Assembly (NCBI GenBank): GCA_903889815.1
Contig: CAISYX010000339.1
Location: 1-6,761, forward strand
Source: an uncultured Gammaproteobacteria bacterium
GTDB lineage: Bacteria > Pseudomonadota > Gammaproteobacteria > Pseudomonadales > Pseudohongiellaceae
Reading direction: 5' to 3'
DNA: 6,761 bases
Part shown: piece by piece, positions 5,940-6,761 of the stretch
How the letters are laid out: every line of letters starts with the position of its first letter
Position numbering within the stretch: position 1 is the first letter of the stretch
Notes under the pieces: model-generated
Seen by the model: the letters and a program-made list of their open reading frames with translations, nothing else
Told to the model about the DNA's origin: nothing
Database searches by the model: none
Translations under genes and position numbers: made by a program

Positions 5940-6761
5940 ATGCGTATCGAGGGCAGGATAGTAGTGTTGACGGGCGCCACGGGCGGCATTGGCCGCGCGC
6001 TTGCCCTGGCGCTGGCCCGAGCGGGCGCGCGCCTGATTATGGTGGCACGTGATGCGGCAGCGCTTGAGCAGCTTGCCCGTGCTCTGCCAGCACAGGGCCA
6101 GGCACACGAGTGGCTGGCGGTTGATCTGGTGGAAGAGACAGACCGCCTGCGCTTGCGCGCGCTCTGTGCAGGCAGGCAAGTCTCAGTGCTGGTCAATAAC
6201 GCCGGTGCGAGCGGGCTGAGCTTTCTTGCCGACAGCACCTTCGAGTCCATCGAACGGCAACTGACGCTCAATCTTGCCGTGCCGGTGTTGCTTACCCGAC
6301 TTTTGCTTCCCCAGCTGCTCGCTCAGCCGGAGGCGCTTGTTGTGAACATCGGCTCCGCATTCGGCAGCATCGGGTATCCGGGCTTCAGTGTGTACTGCGC
6401 CAGCAAGTTCGGCCTGCGCGGTTTCAGTGAAGCCCTGCGCCGCGAGCTCGCCGACACCGGTGTGCATGTGCTGCATGTAGCCCCGCGGGCCACGCGCACG
6501 CCGCTCAACAGCGAAAAGGTTGTGGCCATGAACCAGGCACTGGGCAATGCCATGGATGACCCCATTGATGTGGCCCGTCAAGTCCTGCAACGCATCGAAC
6601 GCGGGCGCTGGGGCAGTGTGGTGCTGGGCTGGCCGGAGCGCCTGTATGCCTTCATCAATGCCGTATTGCCTTCCATGACTGACAGCACGCTGCGCAAGCA
6701 GCTGCCGGTGATCCGGCGCTTTGCCAGAGAGCCTCTATCTACAGAATCCGAACGCGAAACC
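5940..6761 (+). CDS. Short-chain dehydrogenase/reductase (partial, 3' end beyond right edge)
   Basis: A classical SDR-type oxidoreductase, 274 codons without a stop before the window ends. The Rossmann nucleotide loop is TGATGGIG (11-18). Arg37 in VARD, after strand 2, suggests NADP(H) over NAD(H). VDL (61-63), NNAG (86-89) and Asn111 follow. Catalytic residues are Ser139 in NIGSAFG and Tyr152/Lys156 in VYCASK. After strand 6 the usual Pro-Gly is Pro-Arg (APRATRTPLN, 181-190), a variant I associate with one SDR subgroup. The C-terminal part (about 225-262) carries LGWPERLYAFINAVLPSM, which looks amphipathic and might touch membrane or a hydrophobic substrate. It starts 10 bases after the oxidase stop with a strong Shine-Dalgarno, so it belongs to the same operon. 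It probably reduces a ketone or aldehyde (or oxidises an alcohol) in that pathway; the substrate is unknown. Confidence 0.92.
   Translation, partial: MRIEGRIVVLTGATGGIGRALALALARAGARLIMVARDAAALEQLARALPAQGQAHEWLAVDLVEETDRLRLRALCAGRQVSVLVNNAGASGLSFLADSTFESIERQLTLNLAVPVLLTRLLLPQLLAQPEALVVNIGSAFGSIGYPGFSVYCASKFGLRGFSEALRRELADTGVHVLHVAPRATRTPLNSEKVVAMNQALGNAMDDPIDVARQVLQRIERGRWGSVVLGWPERLYAFINAVLPSMTDSTLRKQLPVIRRFAREPLSTESERET

Noticed and set aside
5039..6271. Long minus-strand open frame (about 410 codons) opposite the oxidase and SDR genes
   Set aside because: It runs antisense to genes with clear catalytic motifs and ribosome binding sites, shows no recognisable domain, and is rich in Ala, Arg and His as expected for a GC-rich shadow frame.

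Overview
This GC-rich window reads as chromosome of a gammaproteobacterium. The exonuclease VII large subunit follows the E. coli protein closely across its conserved blocks. The M23 peptidase has the two-domain form I associate with Pseudomonas and its relatives. I cannot name a genus from the sequence alone. No tRNA, rRNA, CRISPR array, insertion sequence or convincing intrinsic terminator was seen.

Layout. From the left edge to about 1.96 kb, two genes lie on the minus strand: xseA (exonuclease VII large subunit), then a secreted M23-family metallopeptidase that starts inside the xseA stop codon (ATGA overlap) and runs off the left edge. A divergent spacer of roughly 145 bases leads to a plus-strand gene for a four-helix di-haem cytochrome b561-type membrane protein, apparently alone. 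A 76-base gap follows, holding two perfect dyads. It precedes a tight plus-strand operon that fills the rest of the window: a 'thermostable hemolysin' family protein, an AMP-binding acyl-CoA synthetase-like enzyme, a haem-oxygenase-like (TenA/PF14518-type) diiron oxidase candidate, and a short-chain dehydrogenase cut by the right edge. The first three genes overlap by 8 and 11 bases; the fourth follows after 10 bases. Each has its own Shine-Dalgarno sequence.

How the genes may work together. xseA is housekeeping DNA repair and the M23 protein acts on the cell wall; only gene order links them. The four-gene operon is the most interesting part. It combines an acyl-activating enzyme, a protein whose sequence looks like a GNAT/LuxI-type acyltransferase despite its 'hemolysin' name, a metal-dependent oxidase and an NADP(H)-type reductase. 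Together these look like a small pathway that builds a fatty-acid-derived metabolite, rather than a toxin locus. I recall no characterised pathway with this exact gene set; that reading is inference. The operon also carries a perfect inverted repeat over the start codon of its first gene and an arginine in place of the usual catalytic lysine in its synthetase.
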